Assembly: GCA_934667625.1 (NCBI GenBank)
Contig: CAKUMH010000009.1
Span: 8,808 to 72,807, forward strand
DNA from: an uncultured Elusimicrobiales bacterium
GTDB taxonomy: Bacteria > Elusimicrobiota > Elusimicrobia > Elusimicrobiales > Elusimicrobiaceae
Length of the DNA stretch: 64,000 bases
Direction: 5' to 3'
A model generated the notes under the pieces. The model made no database searches. It had not been told where the DNA came from and saw only the letters and a list, made by a program, of their open reading frames with translations. Each line of letters starts with the position of its first letter. Within the stretch, counting starts at the first letter, position 1. Position numbers and translations under genes: made by a program. Shown one piece after another: positions 23,998 to 32,734 of the stretch.

Positions 23998-24740
23998 TAT
24001 TTTGCCCCCTCGTCTTTAAAGACGCCTAACGGATATTGCGGCATCATCTTGGTGCGCACAAATTCCAACGCCTGCGGCACGCTGGCGTGCCAGTTGGTCG
24101 GGCATTGGGAAAGCACTTCCACCATGGAAAAGCCGACTCCGTTGACTTGGTTTTCAAACGCTTTTTTGATGGCTTGTTTGGCCTTCATCACATTTTGCGG
24201 GCAATCCACCGCTACGCGGGCCAAGTATTTGGAACCGGTAATTTGCGCGAGCATTTCGCACATATTAATCGGCCAGCCCTGCAGTTTCGGATCGCGCCCT
24301 TTGGGAGCGGTGGTGGCTACTTGGCCTACCAGGGTGGTGGGGGCCATTTGGCCGCCCGTCATGCCGTAAATGGCGTTGTTGATAAAAATGACGGTAATGT
24401 TTTCGCTGCGGACGGCGGCATGTACAATTTCGGCCATACCAATAGAGGCCAAATCGCCGTCGCCCTGATAGGAAAACACAATCGCCTGCGGTTTAGAGCG
24501 TTTAATGCCCGTGGCAATCGCCGGGCCGCGGCCATGCGCGCCCTGCACCATGTCGCAGGCAAAATAGGAATCCGCAAATACGGCGCACCCAACGGGAGCC
24601 ACACCGATAACGCGGTCCGCAATGCCCAGCTCATCAAAAGTTTCGCCCATTAAGCGGTGCACAATACCGTGGCCGCAGCCGGGGCAGTAGTGCATGGGCA
24701 AATCGGTCAAACTGGCCGGTTTTTTAGCAATAATCGTCAT
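23997..24740 (-). CDS. 2-oxoacid:ferredoxin oxidoreductase, beta (TPP-binding) subunit
   Basis: This is a 247-residue thiamine-diphosphate subunit. MHYCPGCGHGIVHRLMGE gives the N-terminal Cys pair, and the TPP motif is FSYQGDGDLASIGMAEIVHA ending in NNAIYGMTGGQ. GRGPAIATGIKRS binds near the cofactor. It lies between alpha (4-base gap) and gamma (1-base overlap). Confidence 0.94.
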   Translation of the reverse strand: MTIIAKKPASLTDLPMHYCPGCGHGIVHRLMGETFDELGIADRVIGVAPVGCAVFADSYFACDMVQGAHGRGPAIATGIKRSKPQAIVFSYQGDGDLASIGMAEIVHAAVRSENITVIFINNAIYGMTGGQMAPTTLVGQVATTAPKGRDPKLQGWPINMCEMLAQITGSKYLARVAVDCPQNVMKAKQAIKKAFENQVNGVGFSMVEVLSQCPTNWHASVPQALEFVRTKMMPQYPLGVFKDEGAK

Positions 24741-24744
24741 AAAT

Positions 24745-25908
24745 TTATTTGCCTCCTTTCAGGTCGCCCTGCATACCAAGGGATGTATCGCGTTGGCAGT
24801 GGTAGGTAAAGCCGTTGGCGTGCTCCTGCAAGTCAAACAGGCCTTCTTTCTGGCCGTTTAAAATAGAGCGGACAGCGGTTAAAATGGTGTTCCCGTCCGG
24901 TTGGCCTCCGGCAGGGTAGGCGTTTAAGTAAACGGGCGTTTTGCCGTTTACGGCCAGTTTTACATCCTGCACCAATTGGCCCAAGCTCTGTTCCACCGCC
25001 AGCACGCCTTTTGTTTTGGCGGCCAGTTCGGCTAAGCGTTTGGAAGGAAACGGCCACAGGGTAACCGGGCGGAAAAGGCCTACTTTTAAGCCCTCTTCTC
25101 GGGCCTTGTTGACAGCCTCTAGGCACGCACGCGAGGATAAGCCGTACGCCACCAACAGCACATCGCAGTCTGCGGCGTTGCGTTCTTCCCAGCGGGCCTC
25201 GGTTTTTTCAATCAGGCCGTAACGTTTGGCGCGCTCTACCACATCAGCAATTAAATTGTCGCCTTTGTAAGAAAAAACATTGTTTTTCTTGCGACCGTTT
25301 TTATGAATGTCCACCGCCCAGTCAAACTTGCCCAATTTGTTGGGGTCTACCGGGTCAAAATCAAAAGCCATGCTTTCCATCATTTGCCCCAAAATGCCGT
25401 CGGCCAAAATCATGCAGGGCATGCGGTACTTTTCGGCCAGTTCAAAACCGAGTTTGGGAAAATTGCCCAGTTCTTCCACCGAGTTGGGCGCTAAAACGAT
25501 AATGTGATAATCGCCGTTGCCGCCGCCGCGCGTGGCTTGGAAGTAATCCCCCTGCGCGCCCGCAATGCTGCCCAGGCCCGGCCCGCCGCGCATGACGTTG
25601 ACGATAAGGCACGGCAAATCTGCGCTGGCCAAATAGGTAATGCCTTCCTGTTTTAAGCTGACGCCCGGAGAAGAAGAGGACGTCATGCTGCGCGTGCCGG
25701 TGGATGCGGCGCCGTACACCATGTTGATAGCGGCCACTTCGCTTTCCGCCTGCACAAAGGCGCCGCCGGCATCGGCCATGTTAGCGGCCATAAATTCCGG
25801 CACTTCGTTTTGCGGCGTAATGGGATAACCGGCAAAAAAGCGGCACCCAGCGCGGATGGCGCCTTCGGCCAGGGCTTCGTTGCCTTTACGTAACGTTTTT
25901 TCGGTCAT
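24745..25908 (-). CDS. 2-oxoacid:ferredoxin oxidoreductase, alpha subunit
   Basis: This is a 387-residue alpha subunit of the KorA/VorB kind. It has GNEALAEGAIRAGCRFFAGY with PITPQNEVPEFMA, then ESEVAAINMVYGAASTGTRS, MTSSSSPGVSLKQEGI and GGPGLGSIAGAQGDYFQATR. The C-terminal part carries RPVTLWPFPSKRLAELA. It is second in the operon, 19 bases after the ferredoxin-like subunit. Together these genes feed reduced ferredoxin to partners such as the NfnAB/SudAB pair at the start of the window. Confidence 0.93.
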   Translation of the reverse strand: MTEKTLRKGNEALAEGAIRAGCRFFAGYPITPQNEVPEFMAANMADAGGAFVQAESEVAAINMVYGAASTGTRSMTSSSSPGVSLKQEGITYLASADLPCLIVNVMRGGPGLGSIAGAQGDYFQATRGGGNGDYHIIVLAPNSVEELGNFPKLGFELAEKYRMPCMILADGILGQMMESMAFDFDPVDPNKLGKFDWAVDIHKNGRKKNNVFSYKGDNLIADVVERAKRYGLIEKTEARWEERNAADCDVLLVAYGLSSRACLEAVNKAREEGLKVGLFRPVTLWPFPSKRLAELAAKTKGVLAVEQSLGQLVQDVKLAVNGKTPVYLNAYPAGGQPDGNTILTAVRSILNGQKEGLFDLQEHANGFTYHCQRDTSLGMQGDLKGGK

Positions 25909-25927
25909 AATTAAAAATCCTCAAAAT

Positions 25928-26134
25928 TTATTCTTTAATTACCGTAATGGCGATATCGGGGCACATACGGTAACACATCGCACAGCCGATGCAATCTTCG
26001 GGGCGTTCCATCACGGCGGGGAAGTATCCCTTCTTGCTGATGGTCTTGGACGGGCCCAAACATTTTTTGGGGCACGCACTGACGCACAAATAGCATGCCT
26101 TGCATTTGTTGGCGTCTACTTCTATTCTTGACAT
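25928..26134 (-). CDS. 2-oxoacid:ferredoxin oxidoreductase, delta (2x[4Fe-4S]) subunit
   Basis: This is a 68-residue ferredoxin-like protein with two clusters: CKACYLCVSACPKKC and CIGCAMCYRMCP. It shuttles electrons from the TPP site to free ferredoxin. The start MSRIEVDANK at 26134 has AGGAGACCT in front; the longer frame to 26212 would run into the promoter. It is first gene of the four-subunit operon. Confidence 0.93.
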   Translation of the reverse strand: MSRIEVDANKCKACYLCVSACPKKCLGPSKTISKKGYFPAVMERPEDCIGCAMCYRMCPDIAITVIKE

Positions 26135-26182
26135 AGGTCTCCTAAGGGCCCGGGGGTATAAACCGGGAAATCCCATATATAA

Positions 26183-26212
26183 AGTATAGGTCTTTTTTGG
26201 GAGGGTGTGCAA
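26183..26212 (-). promoter_or_regulatory. Promoter of the 2-oxoacid oxidoreductase operon
   Basis: On the minus strand TTGCAC (26207-26212), an 18-base spacer and TATACT (26183-26188) form a sigma-70-like promoter about 50 bases before the delta-subunit ATG. Confidence 0.65.
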
Positions 26213-26275
26213 TACGCAGGGAAGAATTAAAACAGGTGCGACAGGCAGTCCGTATTTTTGTTTTTCAAAAAACAG

Positions 26276-26304
26276 TTGCCGCCCGTGTGAAAATTTAGTA
26301 TTAT
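26276..26304 (+). promoter_or_regulatory. Promoter of tRNA-Phe
   Basis: TTGCCG (26276-26281), a 17-base spacer and TATTAT (26299-26304) precede the tRNA by 11 bases, the right distance for transcription to begin at or just before the mature 5' end. Confidence 0.7.
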
Positions 26305-26315
26305 ATATAGGTAAT

Positions 26316-26387
26316 GCCGAGGTAGCTCAGTGGTAGAGCACTGGTCTGAAAAACCAGGTGTCGACAGTTCGATCCTGTCCCTCGGCA
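26316..26387 (+). tRNA. tRNA-Phe (GAA)
   Basis: A 72-base cloverleaf can be folded by eye. The acceptor is GCCGAGG / CCTCGGC with discriminator A. The D arm is AGCTCAGTGGTAGAGC. The anticodon arm CTGGT-CTGAAAA-ACCAG gives anticodon GAA, and the T arm is GACAG-TTCGATC-CTGTC. CCA is not encoded (TTT follows). It has its own promoter and terminator. Confidence 0.96.
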
Positions 26388-26392
26388 TTTCT

Positions 26393-26410
26393 GATAAACT
26401 TTTCGTATAC
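26393..26410 (+). repeat. Fragment matching the pilin leader hairpin
   Basis: GATAAACTTTTCGTATAC, starting 6 bases after the tRNA-Phe 3' end, matches the pilin leader at 14953-14970 in 17 of 18 positions. Similarity stops abruptly at the terminator stem that follows. Confidence 0.5.
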
Positions 26411-26438
26411 GCCCGCCCTCAAAAGCGGGCGTTTTTTT
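26410..26438 (+). terminator. Terminator of tRNA-Phe
   Basis: CGCCCGC / GCGGGCG stem with loop CCTCAAAA is followed by TTTTTTT on the plus strand. It reaches into the stop codon of the convergent pilin gene. Confidence 0.9.
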
Positions 26439-26901
26439 ATTCTTCAGGTATTCCTATCATTTTGCACCAATCTTTGCCGCTATCATCATTGCCACAATAT
26501 AAATGAGTAGCAGGATCATCTGGATAGTCAAACCCTAAAAAATAGCTGCTCTTGGCATCCACAATACGGTTGGCATAATAAGCAGCCCCGTCTGTTCCAT
26601 AATCCCAATATTTCGTACGGAAACAAGCCTCATCTACGCACGTATGATTACCTGATAAATCAGGTTTCACGGGATATTCAATTTCCGGCTCTAAAAACTC
26701 GGCAACTCCACATTCTCCCGGTGTGCTTAATTCACACAAGGCTCTATTTTTGTACATTGTATTTAACATAAGCCTTGCCTCAGCCACCCGAGATTTTTCC
26801 ACAGCCTTTTCGTACTGGGGTAAAGCCACCGCCGCCAAAATACCGATAATTAATACTACTACCAACAATTCTATTAATGTGAATCCTGTTTTCTTGCTCA
26901 T
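26437..26901 (-). CDS. Type IV pilin (prepilin), copy 4
   Basis: This is a 154-residue prepilin with the short leader MSKKTG, site G/FTLIELL, Glu5 and helix VVVLIIGILAAVALPQYEKA, followed by VEKSRVAEARLMLNTMYKNR. Cys residues occur at CELSTPGEC, TCVDEAC, YCGN and WCKM. Leader and C-terminal domain differ from copies 1-3 and the conserved hairpin leader is absent. GGAGCG is 6 bases before the ATG. The intergenic region before it is densely structured. The stop overlaps the tRNA terminator. Confidence 0.9.
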   Translation of the reverse strand: MSKKTGFTLIELLVVVLIIGILAAVALPQYEKAVEKSRVAEARLMLNTMYKNRALCELSTPGECGVAEFLEPEIEYPVKPDLSGNHTCVDEACFRTKYWDYGTDGAAYYANRIVDAKSSYFLGFDYPDDPATHLYCGNDDSGKDWCKMIGIPEE

Positions 26902-26922
26902 ACGAACGCTCCTTTTTTACCG

Positions 26923-27137
26923 GGCTCCGCACATAAAAAACGGCTGATTGCACGGAGCCGCAAACAGGTAGCCCCACACAACAGCCGTGGTTTGCCGCCC
27001 GAAGGACGGCAAACGCTCGGCCCAAAAGCAACAGGGTAATTAGTCCTTTTGCTTTTGAACCTAAAACGACTGTTTTTGGCCTCTTTGCGCACCGCCTAAG
27101 CGGTTACACACCATATCTGCTATGGTTCCAAAAACAG
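26923..27137 (-). ncRNA. Candidate structured RNA, family unknown
   Basis: Seven helices can be drawn in 215 bases. H1 is 26923-26929 with 26953-26959; H2 is 26940-26946 with 26982-26988, interleaved with H1 as a pseudoknot or an alternative fold. H3 is 26990-26997 with 27007-27014, H4 is 27023-27031 with 27049-27057, and H5 is 27070-27079 with 27128-27137. H5 encloses H6 (27091-27095/27100-27104) and H7 (27110-27115/27121-27126). On the minus strand H2 is followed by TTTTTT (26934-26939), like a terminator, so the minus strand is preferred. No protein is encoded. It shows no motif of tRNA, tmRNA, RNase P, SRP RNA or common riboswitches that I can recognise. It may be an independent RNA or the leader of pilin copy 4. 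Confidence 0.5.
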
Positions 27138-27167
27138 ATTAAATTTTTACTGCTTTAAAATATCCTC

Positions 27168-28340
<1,173 letters not shown>

Positions 28341-28351
28341 GGTTTCTCCTT

Positions 28352-28933
28352 CTATTTGCCCTGGTTTTCTTCCAGCTGGTTCACCGGAATTTTGGCGGCG
28401 CAGAGCGGGCACTCTTTCGCCGTAAAGGTTTGCATCGGGTACGACAACAGCGCGCGAAGCGGCACAGACAGGGGCAAATAGCCCATGGAGCGGTCCACAA
28501 TCACCCCTACGCCCACCACTTCGCCTCCCAGCTTGGAGACGAGTTCAATGGCTTTGTTGATCTTGCGGCCGGAAACGGCTACATCGTCCACAATCAGCAC
28601 CTGTTCGCCTTCTTTAATCATAAAATTATGCTTTAAAATCATATTGCCGTCTTCGCCGCGGGAAGCAAAAATGGCTCGGGCGCCGCGTACGCGGGCCACT
28701 TCCTGCGCCAGCACAGAGTCCGACGGCGTCAGTGCCATAATTACATCCACCGGTTTTGTAAACTTATCCGACAGGGCCCCCGCTATCCGTTGCGCCAAAT
28801 TGGGGTGCTGCATCAGCAGTGAGGTTTGAATATAGGTTTGGCTGTGAAAACCGGAAGGCATAACAAAATGCCCCTCCAAAATAGCCCCATGCTCCTGCAG
28901 TAAGCACAACACGTCAATGTTATTTTTTTGCAT
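28352..28933 (-). CDS. pyrE: Orotate phosphoribosyltransferase
   Basis: This is a 193-residue type I phosphoribosyltransferase. GHFVMPSGFHSQTYIQTSLL is typical of the PyrE N-terminus. The PRPP-binding loop is VLIVDDVAVSGRKI, and the C-terminus carries CPLCAAKIPVN. It converts orotate and PRPP to OMP in pyrimidine synthesis. AAGGAG is before the ATG. The start overlaps the preceding AsmA-like gene by 14 bases. Confidence 0.87.
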   Translation of the reverse strand: MQKNNIDVLCLLQEHGAILEGHFVMPSGFHSQTYIQTSLLMQHPNLAQRIAGALSDKFTKPVDVIMALTPSDSVLAQEVARVRGARAIFASRGEDGNMILKHNFMIKEGEQVLIVDDVAVSGRKINKAIELVSKLGGEVVGVGVIVDRSMGYLPLSVPLRALLSYPMQTFTAKECPLCAAKIPVNQLEENQGK

Positions 28934-31226
28934 GAAAATCTCCTTGGATAAATTCCTGTGCGGCTTTAAATTCGGTTTTTAACCCTTGTTGCTGGGCGGT
29001 GCGGATATTCTGCCCTGTTTTTTTGGCACGCAGCATTTCCAGCTTGGGTTTGAACATAGACGACGACACCCGGAACGCCAACGCCGGATTGCCGGACTCA
29101 TCCGTCAGGTTCTCGGCTAACGCTCCCGAACGGGAAGTGTTGGTAAACATCGTCCATATAATGATATCAAAATTTTCGTTCACCCAGTCCGTCCATCCGC
29201 TTACGGCGGCGGAAATCGTCGGGCCTACCGTAAAGGCGTTGTTAATCTGCATGGCCCCTTTCGCAAAATCTACCGAGACGGCCATATCGGTAAAGGGCAC
29301 ATCCTTCAGCACCCGACCGACTTTAAAGCTCCCGGCCCGCTCCATGCGGTGCATGATTAAAAAGGGTTGGAACGTAATGTTAAGCGCTTGCTGTTCCTCG
29401 GCCAGTTTTTCCATTTGGTGAATAACGCCCCCTTCCAGCCGCGCCTTGAGCGGGCCGGACAAATTCTTCATGCCGGCCTTTAGACCTGTAAAATCAAACT
29501 CTGCGCTAAAATGATTGCCCGAAAGCACTTGGGTGGAAAAGGTATCCGCCGCCAAGACGCCGGCAAAATTGGGCATAAAGCCGGGCAGACGGTCGCGAAA
29601 ATTGCGCAGCCAGGCCAGTTCCCCCGTGACGGGCGCTTTAAAATGCCCCCCATTCTTGGTAAGCGGAGAAATTACTGTGACAAAATCTTTCACCGTTTCA
29701 ATGAATGCCATGGGGTCTAGGTGTTTCCAGTACATGGCGGTGCGGATTTTACGGCGGGGACTCTTTAAATTATTGACAGACAAACTCATCTTAAACGGTA
29801 CCCCGTTTAGTTCCGTGGAGGCAATATACGCATACAGATTTCCCTTGCGCCAGCTGCCGCTTAAGTCCAGCTTATCAAACACGGTTTTGTTTACCGTCAC
29901 CTTCCCTTTGGTGGTGCGGGCATAGAGGTCGGAAAAATCTTTTTTAGCGCGGAACTCGCCCGTTACCCCGTTTGCCTTAAACCCGTAAAACAGCCCGGAA
30001 GCTTTATCTGCCTGCACGGTAAGCAACGGCAGGGAAAATTTGCCTTCCTGCCGCGTTATTTGTGCCGAAGCAGCGGCCTGCCCCGTCAGCTGGTATTGCC
30101 CAATAAAGGGATAATAGCGGTTTTTGCCCGCCAAATTAAACAAATTGGTGGAGGCCTGTACGTCCATCGTAAAGGGCGCGTGGGCAAAATCCAACTGGCC
30201 GGAAAGCGTGAGCTTTACATCCGCCGCCGAGGCAGTTAGCTGGGTGAGTTTTAAAAGCGTGTAATTGTTGGACAGCACGCCCCGGGCCGTGATTTTAGAC
30301 TTCGGAAGGGAAAAATCCCCTTTCTTGGCGTGGAAGAGAGAGAGGTCCTTGCTGTCAAAGGCGGGAACATCGGCCTTTAGATTAAAGTAGGGCGTTTTTA
30401 AATTGTCCACATCCAATAGTAAATCTACCGGCTTTTGGAATAAATACACTTGGGTACGCAAGCTGCGCAGCGCAAAATTCTGCCAGTTAAAATCGGCAAA
30501 GTTCACATGCCCCGTTCCTTTAATTTCCATGTCGGAAATACTATCCGCCCACTTATTGCGCAGCACCATATCCGCCGTAAAGCGGGAAAGTTCGTTAAAC
30601 CGGAGGCGTTCAAAATGCAAGTTAAGCCCGTAAATGGCATGCGAAACACCGGTGGTCAAGTCCTTATAGCTAAGCACTCCGTTGCGCAGGGTCCAGTCCT
30701 CCACGCTAACGGTGAACTTTTTACCTGTTAATTCGCTGGTGTAGACGGATTTTTCCTTAGACGTGCGGATTTGCGGCATGTTTAACACGCCTCGCTCGCT
30801 CCGCACCACGCTAAAACGCGGGGCATTCAGGGTTACCTCATCAATAACCAACTGCTGGTTTAAAAGCGGCAAGAGCTTAAATTTAAGCGTCACCGAATCT
30901 GCGGATAACAACGGAAACCCGGGGCTGCCCTGCGTATCCAGTACCGAAAAGCCCTTTAGCTCCAGGGTATTAATGAATTTTAAATTTAAAGACGAGATAA
31001 TGACCGGGCGGTCCAACCGGCTTTGCAGTTCCTGCGTGATGAGTTCGCTAATGTGCTGAGCGTTAAAGGTTTTTAAAAAGACCAGTACTACGAGAGCCGA
31101 TAAAAGCATCAAAAACATCACGGCAAACAACACGAGCCGCAGGCTCATAGAGGCGACAACCGCCACCATATGCCGCAACTTGCGCCAAAAACCGAGTCTT
31201 TTATTTTTATGTTTTTTAGCAGCCAT
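28920..31226 (-). CDS. AsmA-like inner-membrane-anchored envelope protein
   Basis: This 768-residue protein has a basic N-terminus, one membrane segment (about residues 24-52), and the AsmA opening HISELITQELQSRLDRPVII followed by SLNLKFINTLELKGFSVLD. The rest is predicted beta-rich periplasmic sequence with repeated short strands, the AsmA/TamB/YhdP arrangement. Members form grooved bridges that move phospholipids or help place outer-membrane components. The C-terminal third resembles the AsmA_2 region only loosely. It lies 3 bases after the M50-like gene and is translationally linked to pyrE. Confidence 0.8.
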   Translation of the reverse strand: MAAKKHKNKRLGFWRKLRHMVAVVASMSLRLVLFAVMFLMLLSALVVLVFLKTFNAQHISELITQELQSRLDRPVIISSLNLKFINTLELKGFSVLDTQGSPGFPLLSADSVTLKFKLLPLLNQQLVIDEVTLNAPRFSVVRSERGVLNMPQIRTSKEKSVYTSELTGKKFTVSVEDWTLRNGVLSYKDLTTGVSHAIYGLNLHFERLRFNELSRFTADMVLRNKWADSISDMEIKGTGHVNFADFNWQNFALRSLRTQVYLFQKPVDLLLDVDNLKTPYFNLKADVPAFDSKDLSLFHAKKGDFSLPKSKITARGVLSNNYTLLKLTQLTASAADVKLTLSGQLDFAHAPFTMDVQASTNLFNLAGKNRYYPFIGQYQLTGQAAASAQITRQEGKFSLPLLTVQADKASGLFYGFKANGVTGEFRAKKDFSDLYARTTKGKVTVNKTVFDKLDLSGSWRKGNLYAYIASTELNGVPFKMSLSVNNLKSPRRKIRTAMYWKHLDPMAFIETVKDFVTVISPLTKNGGHFKAPVTGELAWLRNFRDRLPGFMPNFAGVLAADTFSTQVLSGNHFSAEFDFTGLKAGMKNLSGPLKARLEGGVIHQMEKLAEEQQALNITFQPFLIMHRMERAGSFKVGRVLKDVPFTDMAVSVDFAKGAMQINNAFTVGPTISAAVSGWTDWVNENFDIIIWTMFTNTSRSGALAENLTDESGNPALAFRVSSSMFKPKLEMLRAKKTGQNIRTAQQQGLKTEFKAAQEFIQGDFHAKK

Positions 31227-31229
31227 ACT

Positions 31230-31916
31230 TTACCCAGCGTTTACTACGCGTTCTACTATATAGTTTACTAAAATTCGCCACACATTTAAGGTCCCGACCA
31301 GTACATTTTTCCCGGCAGGCAAAAGCAAAACCTCCTGCGGGAACAATCCCTTTAACACCAGGGCCAATACCAACAGGTTGGCTAGGCCAATCATCACCAG
31401 AGAAAACACCTTTCCACCGGCCAATTTTAGATCCGGCTGGTCCGCCTCAAATAATGTTTTGACGGTTTGTACCCAGTGAAACGCCGTAAAAAAACCAATC
31501 AGAAATAAAAAGACCTGCCGGTAGGGCGTTAAATCTACAAAAAGAGAGGCTATCACATATACCAGGGCCGTCAGCACCACATACCCCGGTAAAAAATAGG
31601 GAGCCAATACCACAAAGGCGTTGCATTTATCCATTTTGACGTATCCGCTGTCCTTCCCAACGGAAAAATCTTTAATGCGGCACCCACACAAAAGAGCCGC
31701 AAGGGCATGAGTCATTTCGTGCACAAAAACATACGGACGGGAAAAATTATACCAGGCAAAATGGATGATTACGTATACCAAAACCCCTACCAAAAACGAA
31801 AGCGCCGCTGGCCAGTGGCCCAAAACACCGAAAACCAACCGCACCGTTTGGGCAAAGGCTAAAACGGCCGTGGGCAAAAGAAACAAAGCAATTGCTAATT
31901 TGATGAACCGAACCAT
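31230..31916 (-). CDS. M50-like membrane metallopeptidase
   Basis: This 228-residue polytopic protein has about six hydrophobic segments and a zinc motif VFVHEMTHALAALL (HExxH, about residues 62-75) at the start of a membrane helix, as in the M50B group of site-2-protease relatives. A possible third-ligand region is CNAFVVLAPYFLPGY. The substrate is unknown; intramembrane cleavage of a regulator or signal peptide is the family expectation. The start shares a base with the lipoate ligase stop (TAATG), fixing 31916. Confidence 0.72.
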   Translation of the reverse strand: MVRFIKLAIALFLLPTAVLAFAQTVRLVFGVLGHWPAALSFLVGVLVYVIIHFAWYNFSRPYVFVHEMTHALAALLCGCRIKDFSVGKDSGYVKMDKCNAFVVLAPYFLPGYVVLTALVYVIASLFVDLTPYRQVFLFLIGFFTAFHWVQTVKTLFEADQPDLKLAGGKVFSLVMIGLANLLVLALVLKGLFPQEVLLLPAGKNVLVGTLNVWRILVNYIVERVVNAG

Positions 31917-32614
31917 TAAAATTTCTCCGTCCACGCCTGCGTTTGATACTGCTCTTTCGCCAGCTGCAAGGCGGCCTCCAGCGTGTGAGTGGATAACGCA
32001 CACGGGCGCAAATCCGCCGCAAACAAATTGCGCACTGCCTGTATAACTGCCGTTTTATACAACGGATTCGTCCGCGCGTGCGGTGTTTGGAGTGACCCTT
32101 GGTAAAGGACGGTCGTTCCAAAACGGCGAATCGCCCCACCTAAAATTTTGGCACCGTCATCCGCCAAGAGATCATTTTCCACCGGATTAATAAAACACGC
32201 GCTGGCAGTGTGATTAACGCTGGGTGCATAGGCGGAAACGGGCAGATGCCCGGCAAACAAACGGCCCGTCAGCCCCACGCGCCCAAGCTCCGCGTGAATA
32301 CATCCGTGCAGTTTTTTATAAATTTCAGAGGGGCGGTCTGCCGACGGGAAAATGAGCGAAAAGGTCAAGTCCTCTCCATGAAAGACCACCCCCCCTCCCG
32401 TGGGACGGCGCGCATAAGGAGCGTTCAATTGGCGCATTTGCAACGTGCGCCGCACCTCCTGCACAAACTGGGCATAGCCAAAGGTCACCGCCGGCCCCGC
32501 CGGCCAGTGGTAAAAACGAAGTGTAAGTACCGCTGGACGATCGCGCACGAGCACCTCGTCAAGCGCCATTTGCTCAAATACATTTAAGGCCGGAGTAGAA
32601 AATAAACAATTCAT
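31916..32614 (-). CDS. Lipoate-protein ligase A-like protein
   Basis: This is a 232-residue BPL/LplA/LipB-domain protein. It shows MALDEVL, RFYHWPAGPAVTFGYAQFV, the lipoyl-AMP loop RRPTGGGVVFHGEDLTFS and KILGGAIRRFGTTVLYQGSL with the conserved Lys. It attaches lipoate or octanoate to acceptor lysines. Directly upstream is the glycine cleavage operon whose H protein needs lipoylation, so GcvH is the likely client. The C-terminal accessory domain of E. coli LplA is absent. No clear ribosome site is seen; translation may depend on read-through from gcvPB. Confidence 0.83.
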   Translation of the reverse strand: MNCLFSTPALNVFEQMALDEVLVRDRPAVLTLRFYHWPAGPAVTFGYAQFVQEVRRTLQMRQLNAPYARRPTGGGVVFHGEDLTFSLIFPSADRPSEIYKKLHGCIHAELGRVGLTGRLFAGHLPVSAYAPSVNHTASACFINPVENDLLADDGAKILGGAIRRFGTTVLYQGSLQTPHARTNPLYKTAVIQAVRNLFAADLRPCALSTHTLEAALQLAKEQYQTQAWTEKF

Positions 32615-32620
32615 TTTTAC

Positions 32621-32651
32621 AAAAAGCCTCCGCGGTTTACGCGCGGAGGCA
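32621..32651 (-). terminator. Terminator after gcvPB
   Basis: GCCTCCGCG / CGCGGAGGC stem with loop CGTAAAC is followed on the minus strand by TTTTTG. It stands between gcvPB and the lipoate ligase. A second hairpin (arms 32673-32684 and 32690-32701) lies just upstream of it. Confidence 0.85.
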
Positions 32652-32734
32652 AAAACTGATTTTCAAGTTTCGCTTCGGGCAGATTTTTAATCTGTCCGAA
32701 GGGCCAAGCATACGGCCAGGACCGTCACACTGTG

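Noticed and set aside
26902..27167. tmRNA, 6S RNA, RNase P or SRP RNA as identity of the structured region
   Set aside because: No tRNA-like T arm, no closing stem joining the ends, no GAAAGUCC-like P4 core and no GGAAGGAAGCAGCC-type SRP tip were found on either strand.
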